64,000 nt of DNA from the NCBI RefSeq assembly GCF_029919115.1, contig NZ_CP123990.1, forward strand, positions 2,108,001 through 2,172,000. Direction: 5' to 3'. Origin of the DNA: Variovorax paradoxus (GTDB lineage Bacteria; Pseudomonadota; Gammaproteobacteria; Burkholderiales; Burkholderiaceae_C). Below are positions 34,518 through 42,682 of this stretch, piece after piece; the first letter of the stretch is position 1; each line of letters starts with the position of its first letter. The notes beneath the pieces were generated by a model, which worked only from the letters and a program-made list of their open reading frames with translations, searched no databases and was not told the DNA's origin. The translations under genes and the position numbers were made by a program.

Positions 34518-35101
34518 GCGGCGCTCCACGCGGCTGCGGAAAGCTTCTGCAGATGCGCCCTGACGTCTTCGGGCCATGGCGCAGTCAGTTCATCGAAGCG
34601 CTCGCATTCACCCGCGAACAGCGCGCGCGTGGCTTCCTCGAAGCCGCTGAGATTGCCCGCAATGGCCGTCATGAAGCGGTAGGCAGCTTCGCGCGCGGCA
34701 CGTACGGTGTCGCGGTCGGCGTGCACACGGCGCGCGTCGTCAATGAGGCGCCGCAATGCAACCGAGGCGCCGCCCGGCTGCCGGCCGAGCCAGTCCCAGT
34801 GGCGCGGCAGCAGGGTGACTTCGCGTGCCACCACGCCGAGCTTGGGGCGGCCGACAGTGCGCGGTGCTTCGTCGTGGGTCTGGGGTTCGGCGGGTGCAGC
34901 TTCTTCGCGCAGGTCGAGATCGAGCGGTGCACCGGTCGAGTCGTCGAAAAGCAGCACGGAGGCAGCGTAAGGAAGCTGGCGCAGTTGCGCGATGACTTCG
35001 CTTCTGGTGCCGCCTGCAATACGCCGGAAACCGGAAAAAGCGGTAATGGTGGTGCTGGCCAGGGCTGTTGGACTTGTTGAGGCTGGCATGGAGGTGTTCA
35101 T
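34514..35101 (-). CDS. DUF2239 family protein
   Basis: A 195-residue protein matching the DUF2239 family: TAFSGFRRIAGG, VLLFDDSTGAPLDLDLR, then GRPKLGVVAREVTLLPRHWD and PGGASVALRRLIDDARR, and the end GFEEATRALFAGECERFDEL. The function is unknown. The middle segment (basic GRPKLG followed by short helices) resembles small DNA-binding proteins, so an autoregulatory role for the coupled MATE pump is an inference. ATG 35101 and 35089 are both possible starts; neither has a clear ribosome site. Confidence 0.8.
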   Translation of the reverse strand: MNTSMPASTSPTALASTTITAFSGFRRIAGGTRSEVIAQLRQLPYAASVLLFDDSTGAPLDLDLREEAAPAEPQTHDEAPRTVGRPKLGVVAREVTLLPRHWDWLGRQPGGASVALRRLIDDARRVHADRDTVRAAREAAYRFMTAIAGNLSGFEEATRALFAGECERFDELTAPWPEDVRAHLQKLSAAAWSAA

Positions 35102-35109
35102 GCCATTAA

Positions 35110-35150
35110 TTTTATCCGGGTAAAAGATAAAAAAGCAATATACCCGGGTA
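35110..35150. promoter_or_regulatory. Two CCGGGTA-type palindromes upstream of DUF2239-MATE
   Basis: TTTTATCCGGGTAAAA (35110-35125) is a 16-base palindrome with one mismatched pair, and TACCCGGGTA (35141-35150) is a perfect palindrome with the same core. Centres are 28 bases apart in an AT-rich 55-base gap that must contain the promoter of the DUF2239-MATE pair. Spacing near three helical turns fits paired operator sites. Confidence 0.6.
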
Positions 35151-35156
35151 AAAATA

Positions 35157-35705
35157 TCAGAACGCTTGGCCGCGCAGCCGGCGCCAGAAGCGATGTACAC
35201 GCCAGTTGAAGGCGCGCACCACGCGCCAGGGGCGGCTCTCGCGAACAAGCGTCAGCACGTGGTCTTTCCAAGCTTTCCAGCGCGGGTACCAGCGGGCGAA
35301 CAGCGGAATGCGCATGAGCGCAGCTTCGACCAGCTGGAAGATCCGCGCCACGATCGCGGTGCCTACCAGCTTGGCGATGACCAGCAAGCTGACGGCGCTT
35401 GCCGAATGCCCTTGGCCGAACAGGTAGAGCGCCAGCACCTTGACCGGCAACAGCAGCAGCACGGGCAGGAAAAACGCCGGCAGCGCGCCCCATGGCGGGA
35501 GATTGCGCAGCCAGTTTTCCGCACGGGCCCAAAGCGGCAGGCGCGCCAGCCGGGCGGCAAAGGCAGCCAGCGGCACCCAACCCCATTCCTCGAACAGCAG
35601 CACCGGCACCAGCAGCACGGCCACCAGCGTGCGCAGCAGTTTTCGCAGCGCCGATGCGGGACGAGGGCCGGCCGGCGGGGGAGCGGATGGAGGAGGGGTT
35701 TGCAC
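35157..35705 (-). CDS. Hypothetical membrane protein
   Basis: A 182-residue protein from the GTG at 35705 (a longer frame from TTG 35789 is open but overlaps the likely tex promoter area). After a Pro-rich start there is a hydrophobic segment LRTLVAVLLVPVLLFEEWGW, a second LPAFFLPVLLLLPVKVLALY, a third SLLVIAKLVGTAIVARIFQL, and a strongly basic C-terminus (RRLRGQAF). The FEEWGW motif recurs in related betaproteobacterial hypothetical proteins as far as I recall. Function unknown. It is divergent from tex. Confidence 0.65.
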   Translation of the reverse strand: MQTPPPSAPPPAGPRPASALRKLLRTLVAVLLVPVLLFEEWGWVPLAAFAARLARLPLWARAENWLRNLPPWGALPAFFLPVLLLLPVKVLALYLFGQGHSASAVSLLVIAKLVGTAIVARIFQLVEAALMRIPLFARWYPRWKAWKDHVLTLVRESRPWRVVRAFNWRVHRFWRRLRGQAF

Positions 35706-35836
35706 CGGGGCGATTGTGCGGCCTGCCGCCGGCGTCCACCGAATGGCCGCCTTCCGCCCTATGGCAAACTTCAGCGCTTTATTCGCCAAGCACCGTCGGC
35801 CCAGCCGGCCGTGCGTGACAGGGACGTCATCCAGAA

Positions 35837-38212
35837 ATGCAGAAAATCATTCGCCAGCTTGCCGCCGAGATCAAGGTAGGCGAGCACCAGGTGAAGGCGG
35901 CCATCGAACTGCTCGATGGCGGTGCCACGGTTCCGTTCATTGCCCGATACCGCAAGGAGGTCACCGACGGCCTCGACGACATTCAGCTGCGCGAGCTTGA
36001 AGCGCGCCTGGCCTACCTGCGCGAGCTCGAAGACCGCCGCGCCGCGGTCATCAAGAGCATCGACGAGCAGGGCAAGCTCACCCCCGAACTGCGCGCCGCG
36101 ATCGAATTCGCCCCGACCAAGCAGGAGCTCGAAGACCTGTACCTGCCGTTCAAGCAGAAGCGCCGCACCAAGGGCCAGATTGCGCGCGAATTCGGCATCG
36201 AGCCGCTGGCCGACAAACTGCTGGCCGATCCAACGCTCGACCCCGCAGTGGAGGCCAAGGCCTTCCTGCAGCCCGCCACCACGCTCGACGACGGCAAGCC
36301 GGGCCCCGATTTCTCGACCGTGCCGGCCGTGCTCGACGGGGTGCGCGACATTCTTTCCGAGCGCTGGGCCGAAGACGCGGCGCTGGTGCAGGGCCTGCGC
36401 GAATGGCTGTGGGCCGAGGGCCTGCTCAAGTCGACGCTGATGGCCGGCAAGGACGAGAACAACGCCGACGTCGCCAAGTTTCGCGACTACTTCGACTATG
36501 ACGAGCCGATCGGCCGCGTGCCTTCGCACCGCGCGCTGGCCGTGTTTCGCGGCCGCGCGCTCGACATCCTCGATGCCAAGCTGGTGCTGCCGGTGGAGCC
36601 CGAACCGGGCAAGCCCAGCATCGCCGAAGGCCGGATCGCGCTGCACCTGGGCTGGAGCCACGCAGGCCGCCCGGCCGACGACCTGATCCGCAAGTGCGTC
36701 GCCTGGACCTGGCGCGTGAAGCTCGCGCTTTCGACCGAGCGCGACCTGTTCACCCGCCTGCGCGAAGACGCCGAGAAGGTCGCCATCAAGGTGTTTGCCG
36801 ACAACCTGCGCGACCTGCTGCTGGCCGCTCCCGCCGGCCCGCGCGTGGTGATGGGCCTGGACCCGGGCATTCGCACCGGCGTAAAGGTGGCCGTGGTCGA
36901 CGCGACCGGCAAGCTGGTTGAAACCGCCACCGTGTTCCCGCACGAACCGCGCAAGGACTGGGAAGGCTCGCTGCACACGCTCGGCAAGCTGTGCGCCAAG
37001 CACGGCGTGAACCTGATCGCCATTGGCAACGGCACCGCCAGCCGCGAGACCGACAAGCTGGCCGCCGACCTCATCAAGCTGCTCGCCAAGATGGCGGCCC
37101 AGGCCGGCGCACCCGAGATGAAGGTCGACAAGGTGGTGGTGAGCGAGGCCGGCGCTTCGGTTTATTCGGCCAGCGAATTCGCCTCGCAGGAAATGCCCGA
37201 TGTGGACGTGAGCCTGCGCGGCGCCGCCAGCATTGCGCGCCGCCTGCAAGACCCGCTGGCCGAACTCGTGAAGATCGACCCCAAGAGCATCGGCGTGGGC
37301 CAATATCAGCACGACGTGAACCAGAGCGAACTGGCGCGCACGCTGCAGGCCGTGGTGGAAGACTGCGTGAACTCGGTGGGCGTGGACCTCAACACCGCGA
37401 GCGTGCCGCTGCTCAGCCGCGTGTCGGGCCTGTCGGCCAGCGTGGCCAAGGCCGTGGTGCGCTGGCGCGAATCGAACGGTGCGTTCTCCACGCGCAAGCA
37501 GCTGCTCGACGTGACCGGCTTCGGCCCCAAGGCCTTCGAGCAGAGCGCCGGCTTTCTGCGGATTCGCGACGGCGCAGACCCGCTCGACATTACCGGCGTG
37601 CACCCTGAGACCTATCCGGTGGTGGAACAGATCATCGTGAAGACCGGCAAGCCGATCGCCGAACTGATGGGCCGCGCCGAGATGCTCAAGACGCTCAAGC
37701 CCGAGCTGTTCGCCAACGAGAAGTTCGGCGTCATCACGGTGAAGGACATCCTCGGCGAACTCGAAAAGCCCGGCCGCGACCCGCGCCCCGACTTCAAGGT
37801 GGCGCGCTTCAACGACGGCGTGGACGACATTGCCGACCTGAAGGAAGGCATGATCCTCGAAGGCACCGTGAGCAACGTGGCGCAGTTCGGCGCCTTCATC
37901 GATCTGGGCGTGCACCAGGACGGTCTGGTGCACGTGAGCCAACTGAGCCACAAGTTCGTGAACGATGCGCGCGAAGTGGTGAAGACCGGCGACATCGTCA
38001 AGGTCAAGGTGATGGAAGTGGACGTGGCACGCAAGCGCATCGGGCTCTCCATGAAGCTCGACGCGGCCCCAGCCCGCCGCGACGGCCCGCGCGACAACCG
38101 CTTCGAAGGCGCGGGACGCGGCCAGCAGCAGGGTTCGCGCCGCGACAGCGCGCCGCAGCCCGCGGGCCAGATGGCCAGCGCGTTTGCCAAGCTGCAGGGG
38201 CTGCGCAAGTAA
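35837..38212 (+). CDS. tex: Tex family RNA-binding transcription accessory protein
   Basis: A 791-residue protein with the full Tex layout: helical N-terminal region (VKAAIELLDGGATVPFIARY, RKEVTDGLDDIQLRELEARL), YqgF/RuvC-like domain from about 335 (VMGLDPGIRTGVKVAVVD), helix-hairpin-helix region about 515-575 (VDLNTASVPLLSRVSGLSAS), and an S1 RNA-binding domain about 665-740 (GTVSNVAQFGAFIDLGVHQD). Tex binds nucleic acid and affects transcription and stress tolerance. A low-complexity tail rich in Gly, Arg and Gln follows. Housekeeping gene. Confidence 0.96.
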   Translation: MQKIIRQLAAEIKVGEHQVKAAIELLDGGATVPFIARYRKEVTDGLDDIQLRELEARLAYLRELEDRRAAVIKSIDEQGKLTPELRAAIEFAPTKQELEDLYLPFKQKRRTKGQIAREFGIEPLADKLLADPTLDPAVEAKAFLQPATTLDDGKPGPDFSTVPAVLDGVRDILSERWAEDAALVQGLREWLWAEGLLKSTLMAGKDENNADVAKFRDYFDYDEPIGRVPSHRALAVFRGRALDILDAKLVLPVEPEPGKPSIAEGRIALHLGWSHAGRPADDLIRKCVAWTWRVKLALSTERDLFTRLREDAEKVAIKVFADNLRDLLLAAPAGPRVVMGLDPGIRTGVKVAVVDATGKLVETATVFPHEPRKDWEGSLHTLGKLCAKHGVNLIAIGNGTASRETDKLAADLIKLLAKMAAQAGAPEMKVDKVVVSEAGASVYSASEFASQEMPDVDVSLRGAASIARRLQDPLAELVKIDPKSIGVGQYQHDVNQSELARTLQAVVEDCVNSVGVDLNTASVPLLSRVSGLSASVAKAVVRWRESNGAFSTRKQLLDVTGFGPKAFEQSAGFLRIRDGADPLDITGVHPETYPVVEQIIVKTGKPIAELMGRAEMLKTLKPELFANEKFGVITVKDILGELEKPGRDPRPDFKVARFNDGVDDIADLKEGMILEGTVSNVAQFGAFIDLGVHQDGLVHVSQLSHKFVNDAREVVKTGDIVKVKVMEVDVARKRIGLSMKLDAAPARRDGPRDNRFEGAGRGQQQGSRRDSAPQPAGQMASAFAKLQGLRK

Positions 38213-38245
38213 ACCGGCCGCACGGTTCTTGCTGAGGCAGCCGGC

Positions 38246-39325
38246 ATGACGATGAAGGCACTGCGCATCTATGCCGGCCCGGCGGCCCGCAAGCACATCG
38301 AGGCGAACGGCCTGCGCCCGCAGGACGTGCGCACCATTCCCGGCGCCGCGGGCGGCCCCAAGGGGCTGATCCTCGGCCCGCTCGACCGCTTCATCTTCGG
38401 TCGCTGGCTCACGCAGTCGAGCCAGCCCGTGCACCTGGTGGGCGCATCGATCGGTGCGTGGCGGCTTTCGACGGCCTGCCTGTCCGATCCGCAGAAGGCC
38501 TTCGAGCGCTTTGAGCACGACTATGTGCGCCAGCAGTTCGAAGTGCCGCCAGGGCAGAAGCGGCTCAGCCCCGACCAGTTGAGCGCGCGCTTTGCCGAGA
38601 GCCTGCATGAGTTCTACGGCGGGCGCATCGGCGAGGTGCTCAACCACTCGCGCTACAAGCTCCATGTGGTGACCTCGCGCGGCCGCCACATCCTCGGGCG
38701 AGAGGGCAGGGCGCGCACGCCCTTCGGCTACCTGGGCGCCTTTGCCACCAACAGCCTGCACCGCAAGAGCCTGGGCGCATGGCTGGAGCGCTGCGTGTTC
38801 TCCACGCCCGGCGCGGCCCTGCCTTTCGGCACCAACGACTTTCGTACGCGGCAGCACGCGCTGAGCGAAGAGAACTTCAACATGGTGCTGCAGGCATCGT
38901 GCTCGATTCCGTTCCTTCTTGCCGCCGTGCACGACATTCCGGGCGCGCCACGCGGCGCCTACTGGGACGGCGGCATTACCGACTATCACCTGCACCTGGA
39001 CTACCAGCCGGCCGACGAAGGCATCGTGCTGTATCCGCATTTCCAGCGCTCGGTGGTGCCGGGCTGGCTCGACAAGGGCCTGCGCTGGCGGCACAAGTCC
39101 ACCGGCTTTCTCGACCGCATGGTGGTGCTCGCACCCGACGCCGACTGGGTGCGCTCGCTGCCCAACGGCAAGCTGCCCGATCGCAAGGACTTCATCCGTT
39201 TTGCAAACGACGCGCAGGCCCGCATCGGCGCCTGGGGCAGGGCGACGCGCGAAGCGCAGCGGCTGTCGGATGAGTTCGAGGCGTGGCTTTCAACCGGCCG
39301 GACGCAAGACCTGCTGCCGCTCTGA
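38246..39325 (+). CDS. Patatin-like phospholipase family protein
   Basis: A 359-residue protein with the patatin catalytic set: oxyanion loop GAAGGPKG (33-40), nucleophile GASIG (Ser68) and catalytic aspartate in WDGGITDYH (Asp241). It should hydrolyse acyl esters of phospholipids. The sequence has no signal peptide, so it is probably cytosolic or secreted by another route. The ATG at 38246 has GAGG upstream; ATG 38252 is an alternative. It lies 33 bases after tex but is unrelated in function. Confidence 0.82.
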   Translation: MTMKALRIYAGPAARKHIEANGLRPQDVRTIPGAAGGPKGLILGPLDRFIFGRWLTQSSQPVHLVGASIGAWRLSTACLSDPQKAFERFEHDYVRQQFEVPPGQKRLSPDQLSARFAESLHEFYGGRIGEVLNHSRYKLHVVTSRGRHILGREGRARTPFGYLGAFATNSLHRKSLGAWLERCVFSTPGAALPFGTNDFRTRQHALSEENFNMVLQASCSIPFLLAAVHDIPGAPRGAYWDGGITDYHLHLDYQPADEGIVLYPHFQRSVVPGWLDKGLRWRHKSTGFLDRMVVLAPDADWVRSLPNGKLPDRKDFIRFANDAQARIGAWGRATREAQRLSDEFEAWLSTGRTQDLLPL

Positions 39326-39415
39326 AAACGCATCGCCGGGGCAAACCCTGAGGCTGCGGGCGCGCAGCGCCTTCGAGAATGGGCCGTTCACTCTTTTCAG
39401 AGAAAGCCGCCCCTC

Positions 39416-40399
39416 ATGCAGCAGGCCCCGATTTCACGCCGCCGATTCACCCTTGCCGCCGCAGCAGCCGCAACCATCCCGTTGCCCGCGCTGGCGCAAA
39501 GCGCCTGGCCCAACAAGCCGATCCGCATCATCGTGCCGTACACGCCGGGCGGCTTTACCGACCAGATGGCACGGCTGGTGCAGGTGGGCCTGCAATCGCG
39601 GCTCGGACAGCCGGTGCTCGTCGACAACAAGCCCGGTGCCAACAGCCTGATTGGCGTCGATGCCATTGCCAAGGCCGCGCCCGACGGCACCACCTTCGGC
39701 GTTGTCATTGCGGCCTATGCGGCCAACACCACGCTGTACCCCAAACTGCCGTATGACCCGAAAAAGGACCTGAGCGGTGTTTCGTTGATGGGCGTGTCGC
39801 CGCTGCTGGCGGCGGTCAACGTCGATGCGCCGTTCAAGACCGCGCGCGAACTCATCGACTACGCGCGTGCCAACCCGGGCAAGGTGAGCTTCGGTTCGTC
39901 CGGCAACGGATCGGCCGCGCACCTGACGACCGAGCTGTGGAAGTCGCTCACGCAGACCTACATGATCCACATCCCGTACCGCGGTGCGGTGCCGGCGCTC
40001 ACGGATTTGATGGGCGGCCAGATCCAGCTGTTCTTCGATGCGCCCACGGGCCTCATCAACCAGGCCAAGGCGGGGAAGGTGCGGCTCATCGGCGTGGCTG
40101 GCGACAAGCGCCTGGCCGCCGCGCCCGATGTGCCCACCTTCATCGAACAAGGCTTTGCCGGCTTCACCGGCAGCACCTGGGCCGGCATGCTGGCGCCAGC
40201 GGGCACGCCGCGCGACATCATCAAGCGCATGTCGGAAGAGGTGGCGCGCGTGATCAAGAGCGACGAAACGCGCGCCAAGCTCGATGCCATGGGCACGATT
40301 CCGGCGGGCAGCACGCCGGAGGAGTTCGACGCCTTCATCGCGGCCGAAACCACGAAATGGGCGAAGGTGATCCGCACCGCCGGCGTGAAGGCGGAATAG
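39416..40399 (+). CDS. Tripartite tricarboxylate transporter substrate-binding protein (Bug family)
   Basis: A 327-residue periplasmic receptor. The signal has a twin-arginine stretch (SRRRFTLAAAAAATI) and cleavage near ALAQS. IRIIVPYTPGGFTDQMARLV is the Bug ligand loop; FGSSGNGSAAHLTTELWKSL and PYRGAVPALTDLMGGQIQLF follow as in other members. The second residue set differs from the Bug at 14575, so ligands likely differ. No tctA/B genes are nearby, the usual situation for orphan Bug genes in this group. It is convergent with the DUF4150 gene (24 bases). Confidence 0.92.
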   Translation: MQQAPISRRRFTLAAAAAATIPLPALAQSAWPNKPIRIIVPYTPGGFTDQMARLVQVGLQSRLGQPVLVDNKPGANSLIGVDAIAKAAPDGTTFGVVIAAYAANTTLYPKLPYDPKKDLSGVSLMGVSPLLAAVNVDAPFKTARELIDYARANPGKVSFGSSGNGSAAHLTTELWKSLTQTYMIHIPYRGAVPALTDLMGGQIQLFFDAPTGLINQAKAGKVRLIGVAGDKRLAAAPDVPTFIEQGFAGFTGSTWAGMLAPAGTPRDIIKRMSEEVARVIKSDETRAKLDAMGTIPAGSTPEEFDAFIAAETTKWAKVIRTAGVKAE

Positions 40400-40423
40400 C
40401 GGAACAGGCGAGCGAAGAAAGCC

Positions 40424-40810
40424 TCAGGCCGCCAGCACCAGCACCTTGAACTGGCTCGGCACGATCCGCATGCCCACGATGTTGCAGCGGTTCTGCACCG
40501 ACAGGCTGGTCATGCGCGTACAGGGCGTGCCCTTGAGCAGTACGGTGAAAGCGCCCGTGATGTGGCGCGAAGGCCCCATCACGGTCTGCGACACCACGCC
40601 CATCAGCACGCCCGCGTTGTCGCCGTTGGTGATGGGCGTGACGGTGGCCAGGTTGTGGGCCGGCGTGCCGCCGTACAGGATGTTCCAGGCATTGGGAATG
40701 GCCGTAGGCCCGAGCGCGAAGTTCGGGTAAGGGATGGGCAGCGCCGGCGGCGTCTTGCAGACGTCGGGGATGGCGAGATCGAGGCCCATCATCTGGCAGT
40801 TGGCGAACAT
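40424..40810 (-). CDS. DUF4150 PAAR-like protein, T6SS spike tip
   Basis: A 128-residue protein of the PAAR-like DUF4150 family: DVCKTPPALPIPYPNFALGP near the N-terminus, then NGDNAGVLMGVVSQTVMGPS and VLLKGTPCTRMTSL. These sit on the VgrG trimer as the sharp tip of a type VI secretion spike and often carry C-terminal toxins; this one ends right after the PAAR-like fold with no toxin extension. It is the last gene of the vgrG cluster, 16 bases after DUF3540, with an AAAGGAGCACCGC ribosome site. Confidence 0.87.
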   Translation of the reverse strand: MFANCQMMGLDLAIPDVCKTPPALPIPYPNFALGPTAIPNAWNILYGGTPAHNLATVTPITNGDNAGVLMGVVSQTVMGPSRHITGAFTVLLKGTPCTRMTSLSVQNRCNIVGMRIVPSQFKVLVLAA

Positions 40811-40826
40811 GCGGTGCTCCTTTTTT

Positions 40827-41573
40827 TCAGCCCATGTGGATCTGCTCGGCATCTACCTTGACCAGCCCCTTGCTGGTCAGCAGCGTGTTCTTCGAATGCA
40901 GGCGCAAGGTCTGCTCTGCCTGGATGTCGATCTGGCCGGCACGCACCTGTTCCATCTCCTCGGTCAGGCGGAAGCTCGAGCGGGTGAGCAGGTTGAGGCG
41001 ATCCAGCACCACTTCGCAGGTGCGCCCGACGAAGCGCGACACCAGCACGCTGAAGCGGATGCGGGCGCCCTGGTAGTCCATCTCCCCGATCTCGCAATGG
41101 GCCCGCTGGGCCTGCGCGCGCCACTCGGGCGACCGCATCTCGACCGAGGTGTCCGACTCCAGCGCTATCGGGCCGGCGCTGCGCGCGCGGATGCCGCCCG
41201 AGCGCGACACCAGCGTCAGGTCGCCGTCCACGGCCAGCGTCGCCTGCCGCGGGTCGGCCTGGACGACCACCGCGATGACGAAGCTGTCGCCCTGGCGGGT
41301 CGAGGTGATCAGCACCGTATCGCCCGGCGCGGGCAGCAGCAGGCAGCTGGCGACGCGCCGGCAGCGCAGCGGTCCCTGGCCGTCGTCGAGGTCGACCTCG
41401 AACCAGGGATCGCCATCGCTGGCGATCACCGTGGCGGTCCGCGTGCCCGAGTCCGCGCGGGCCGCATGTGAAGGGCGCTGCATGAGCGGATCCAGCACGC
41501 CTTGCGTTGCATGGCGTGCAGTGGCGACCGTGTCGCCGGCGGTGGTCCGGGTGATGGTCCGGGTGGAGGTCAT
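40827..41573 (-). CDS. DUF3540 domain-containing protein (T6SS-associated)
   Basis: A 248-residue protein of the DUF3540 family found in vgrG clusters. A low-complexity Thr/Arg start (TSTRTITRTTAG) is followed by a beta-rich core: LLLPAPGDTVLITSTRQGDS, LAVDGDLTLVSRSGGIRARS, and a C-terminal ALESDTSVEMRSPEWRAQA region ending in repeated strands (ITAEQTLRL-like). This pattern resembles the beta-prism tail of VgrG, so it may extend or stabilise the spike. The start overlaps the stop of the pentapeptide gene (ATGA). Confidence 0.8.
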   Translation of the reverse strand: MTSTRTITRTTAGDTVATARHATQGVLDPLMQRPSHAARADSGTRTATVIASDGDPWFEVDLDDGQGPLRCRRVASCLLLPAPGDTVLITSTRQGDSFVIAVVVQADPRQATLAVDGDLTLVSRSGGIRARSAGPIALESDTSVEMRSPEWRAQAQRAHCEIGEMDYQGARIRFSVLVSRFVGRTCEVVLDRLNLLTRSSFRLTEEMEQVRAGQIDIQAEQTLRLHSKNTLLTSKGLVKVDAEQIHMG

Positions 41574-42682
41574 GGGCTTTCTTTCTTCGGGCGGCGGCCA
41601 TGGATGTCGCGGTCCAGGCGAGACGGGCGCTCGGGTTGCTGCAGCGCCACCTTCTCGGCTTCGTGCAGCGCAGGGTCCCGGTCCAGCGTACCCAGGCGGG
41701 TACTGAACCTGGCGCCCTCCAAATCGGCGCGATGAAACACGGTGCGCAGGAAAGCGGCATCGCGGAAGTCGGCCTGGACCAGCGAGGCGTAGGAAAAATC
41801 GGCGTAGTCCAGGCGGCTGCCGGCGAATGCGGTCTGCCCGCAGTGCGCGCGATGGAAGACGCCCTGCTCGAGCTGCGCTTGCGAGAAGTCTGCGCCGTCG
41901 AGATGAGCGTCGACCCAGATGCTCTGCTGGAAATGACCGCGCCGCGCATCGACGCCGCGCAGGTCCGCCTCGGGAAACAGGCACTGCATGGCCTGCGCCC
42001 CGGCCAACACCGCATTGCGCAGATCGGCACCCTTGAAGTTGCACTGCGTGAGGCGCGCGTCGCGGAATCGGCACGCCGTCAGCGCCGCATCGATGAACTG
42101 GCAGAGGTGGAACTGCTGCCCGGAGAAGTCCTGCCCCGCAAGATCCGCCTTGCTGAAAATCGCGTTCGTGAAGCTGGCTCCGGCGTAGCGCGTGCCCGCC
42201 AGCGCTGCGCGAAAGAAGATGGTCGACGAGAAGGCCACCGCATTGAAGGACGCGCCCGTCAAGTCGCACTCGGAGAACACGGCTTTGTCGAGGCTGGCAC
42301 GGTCCAGGCAGGCGTTGCGCAGCTCGCTTTGATGCAAGTTCGCCTGGTCCATGAAGGCCTCTTCCAGCCGAATGCCCCACAGCTTGCAGCCGCTGAACAC
42401 CGAATGCGGCATGGAGGCCGCGTCCAGCACCGCATCCTGCAGGCTGCACTCGTGGAAGGCGGCGCGCGTCAGCTCCGCCGCCGGCAACTGCGCCTGGTCG
42501 AAGCGGCATTTCTCGAAGAGCGATTCGCCCAGGCGCGCGGCATCGGCCTGAACGCCCCGGAAGCTGCATTCGCTGAACACGCCGCCGCGCAGGTCGATGC
42601 CTCTCAGGTCCATGTTGCTGAAGTCCTTCTCGCGTATCGGCTCGCCGTTGCGGACCTGGGCTGCCAGTGTCTCGGCGTTCAC
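41570..42682 (-). CDS. Pentapeptide-repeat protein of T6SS cluster
   Basis: A 370-residue protein made almost wholly of pentapeptide repeats, A(D/N)LXX-like, from about residue 20 (FSNMDLRGIDLRGGVFSECS) to about 330 (ADFRDAAFLRTVFHRADLEG), forming a right-handed quadrilateral beta helix of some 60 repeats. Several repeats have Cys or Gln at the central position. A short charged tail (RPSRLDRDIHGRRPKKESP) ends it. The GTG start overlaps the previous stop (GTGA). Such proteins accompany DUF2169 genes in T6SS clusters; whether it is a chaperone, spike part or effector is open. Confidence 0.83.
   Translation of the reverse strand: MNAETLAAQVRNGEPIREKDFSNMDLRGIDLRGGVFSECSFRGVQADAARLGESLFEKCRFDQAQLPAAELTRAAFHECSLQDAVLDAASMPHSVFSGCKLWGIRLEEAFMDQANLHQSELRNACLDRASLDKAVFSECDLTGASFNAVAFSSTIFFRAALAGTRYAGASFTNAIFSKADLAGQDFSGQQFHLCQFIDAALTACRFRDARLTQCNFKGADLRNAVLAGAQAMQCLFPEADLRGVDARRGHFQQSIWVDAHLDGADFSQAQLEQGVFHRAHCGQTAFAGSRLDYADFSYASLVQADFRDAAFLRTVFHRADLEGARFSTRLGTLDRDPALHEAEKVALQQPERPSRLDRDIHGRRPKKESP

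Noticed and set aside
35771..39094. Very long antisense open frame (1107 codons) on the minus strand across tex and the patatin gene
   Set aside because: It is the mirror of strongly supported plus-strand genes, is Arg/His/Gly/Ala rich with no recognisable domain, and results from high GC codon bias.
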